From Aquariibacter sp964433315 (GTDB taxonomy: Bacteria; Pseudomonadota; Gammaproteobacteria; Burkholderiales; Burkholderiaceae_C), in the NCBI GenBank assembly GCA_964433315.1, contig CAYSQO010000017.1:1-31184 (forward strand): a stretch of DNA of 31,184 bases, written 5' to 3'. Below the pieces are notes generated by a model, which worked only from the letters and a program-made list of their open reading frames with translations, did not search any database and was not told the origin of the DNA. The translations under genes were made by a program, and so were the position numbers. Positions 30,192 through 31,184 of the stretch are shown here, one piece after another. Within the stretch, counting starts at the first letter, position 1. Each line of letters opens with the position of its first letter.

Positions 30192-31184
30192 TCAGTAGCG
30201 CGGCGGCTCCTCCAGTTCCTCGCGCAGGCCCAGGTAGAGCTGGTGGCGCAGCGGGCTGATGCGGCCTTCGGCCAGGGCCGCGCGCACTGCGCAGCCGGGT
30301 TCGTGGCGGTGGCTGCAGTTGTGGAAGCGGCAGCCGGCCTCGGCCGCCTGGCGCAGGTCGGGCATGTGGCCGGCCAGGTCCTCCGGGGGGATGTGGCGCA
30401 GGCCGAATTCCTGGAAGCCCGGCGAATCGATCAGGGCCGCGCCATCCAGCGTGCCGGGCACGCGGTCCAGCCAGTGCCAGCGGGTGTGGGTGGTGGTATG
30501 GCGGCCGCTGTTGAGGGCGGTGGATATCTCGCCGGTCAGCACCTCGGCCTCGGGCAGCAGGGCGTTGATGAGGGTGCTCTTGCCGCTGCCCGAGGGGCCC
30601 AGCACCAGGGTCGCGCCGCCCAGCAGCGGCCGCAGCCGGGCCAGCAGGGCCGCGGCCTGGCCGGCAGCCTGGGCCGCATCGCGCGGCTTGAGCGCGCCGT
30701 CGATCACCCGGTAGCCCATGGCCGCATAGGGCGCCAGCCGGGCGCGGGCGGCGTCGGCGCCGGGCAGCTCGGTCTTGTTGAGCACCAGGGTCACGGGGAT
30801 GCGCGCGGCCTCGGCGGCGATCAGCGCGCGGGTGAGCTGCATCTCGCTGAAGACCGGCTCCACCGCAATCCAGACCAGCAGGTGGTCCAGGTTGGCCGCG
30901 AAGCTCTTGGTGCGCAGTTCGTCCTGGCGGAAGAAGAGGTTGCGGCGCGGTGCGACGGCCTCGATCACGCCCTGCGCGGCCTCGCCCTCGGGGCCGTCGG
31001 CGCCGCCGGCCGGGCCGTCCTGCGTCGGCCGCCAGCGCACGCGGTCGCCGACCACGGCCTCGTTGCGCTTCCCGCGCGAGGTGCACAGCACCCGGCGACC
31101 CTCGGCCGTCTCGACGCTGTGGTGGTGGCCGTGGCCGGCGATCACCAGGCCGTCCTGCAGGCCTTCGGGGGCGGCGGCGTCCGG
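30192..31184 (-). CDS. rsgA: Small ribosomal subunit biogenesis GTPase RsgA (5' end outside the window)
   Basis: A circularly permuted GTPase that checks 30S assembly. In order are an N-terminal OB-fold (VVGDRVRWRP), the G4 motif NKTE, G1 GPSGSGKSTLIN, G3 DSPG and a C-terminal zinc domain (CRFHNC, then HEPGC). The permuted order G4-G1-G3 confirms the family. A GTG at 31145 is a possible start, but the frame is open to the window edge and the residues there (EGLQDGLVIAGHG) look like the usual RsgA start region, so I extend to 31184 and treat it as cut. It is convergent with the TIGR03790 gene, 89 bp apart; no obvious terminator is in that gap. Confidence 0.93.
   Translation of the reverse strand, partial: PDAAAPEGLQDGLVIAGHGHHHSVETAEGRRVLCTSRGKRNEAVVGDRVRWRPTQDGPAGGADGPEGEAAQGVIEAVAPRRNLFFRQDELRTKSFAANLDHLLVWIAVEPVFSEMQLTRALIAAEAARIPVTLVLNKTELPGADAARARLAPYAAMGYRVIDGALKPRDAAQAAGQAAALLARLRPLLGGATLVLGPSGSGKSTLINALLPEAEVLTGEISTALNSGRHTTTHTRWHWLDRVPGTLDGAALIDSPGFQEFGLRHIPPEDLAGHMPDLRQAAEAGCRFHNCSHRHEPGCAVRAALAEGRISPLRHQLYLGLREELEEPPRY

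Noticed and set aside
1..31184. CRISPR array, insertion sequences, tRNA or prophage
   Set aside because: No regularly spaced repeats, transposase-like proteins, tRNA cloverleaf patterns or phage genes were recognised on either strand.

Overview
The window is about 31 kb of very GC-rich, densely coding chromosome. Gene content and order (glyA-nrdR-pilins-ribD-ribE-ribB-ribH-nusB-ybgC-tolQRA; adk-kdsB-trm112-lpxK; psd-pssA-leuA) point to a betaproteobacterium of the order Burkholderiales, probably of the Rubrivivax/Leptothrix/Ideonella type. This is inferred from synteny and protein character, because no rRNA gene is present. No phage, transposon, CRISPR array, tRNA or rRNA was seen. Almost everything is core genome, and GC content and codon use look even throughout.

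Layout. (1) Positions 1-13460 are all on the minus strand. Read in the direction of transcription they hold a lytic transglycosylase, glyA, nrdR, five type IV prepilin-like minor pilins, ribD, ribE, a ribB with a degenerate second domain, ribH, nusB, ybgC, tolQ, tolR and the 5' part of tolA. (2) A palindrome-rich divergent region (13461-13696) leads to ubiD on the plus strand. It is followed by a probable 6S RNA gene and a strong intrinsic terminator. (3) A minus-strand block, adk, kdsB, a Trm112-like gene and lpxK, serves nucleotide and lipid A/Kdo metabolism. (4) From 18704 the plus strand carries xseA, sodB, psd, pssA, a candidate leu attenuator with leuA, and a PBP7-type endopeptidase. (5) An IclR regulator diverges from lutA-lutB (no lutC). 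A TIGR03790-family exported protein and a convergent rsgA, cut by the window edge, close the window.

How the genes work together. ribD, ribE, ribB and ribH make riboflavin. The ribosome-borne/antitermination gene nusB and the Tol-Pal envelope genes follow in the same direction. lpxK, kdsB, psd and pssA supply outer and inner membrane lipids. The transglycosylase and PBP7 remodel peptidoglycan. The five minor pilins probably form a priming complex for a type IV pilus whose other parts are outside the window.

The most notable points are: a recurring promoter layout in which a -10-like hexamer lies only 6-8 nt before the ATG (ribD, ribE, ribB, lpxK, psd, lutA), suggesting leaderless mRNAs; a RibB whose GTP cyclohydrolase II-like domain lacks the zinc cysteines; five minor pilins without pilY1 that all have even cysteine counts after the cleavage site; a probable 6S RNA; a possible leuA attenuator; and a TIGR03790 protein, a family reported to mark genomes with exosortase. 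I did not find a convincing wholly new multi-gene system.
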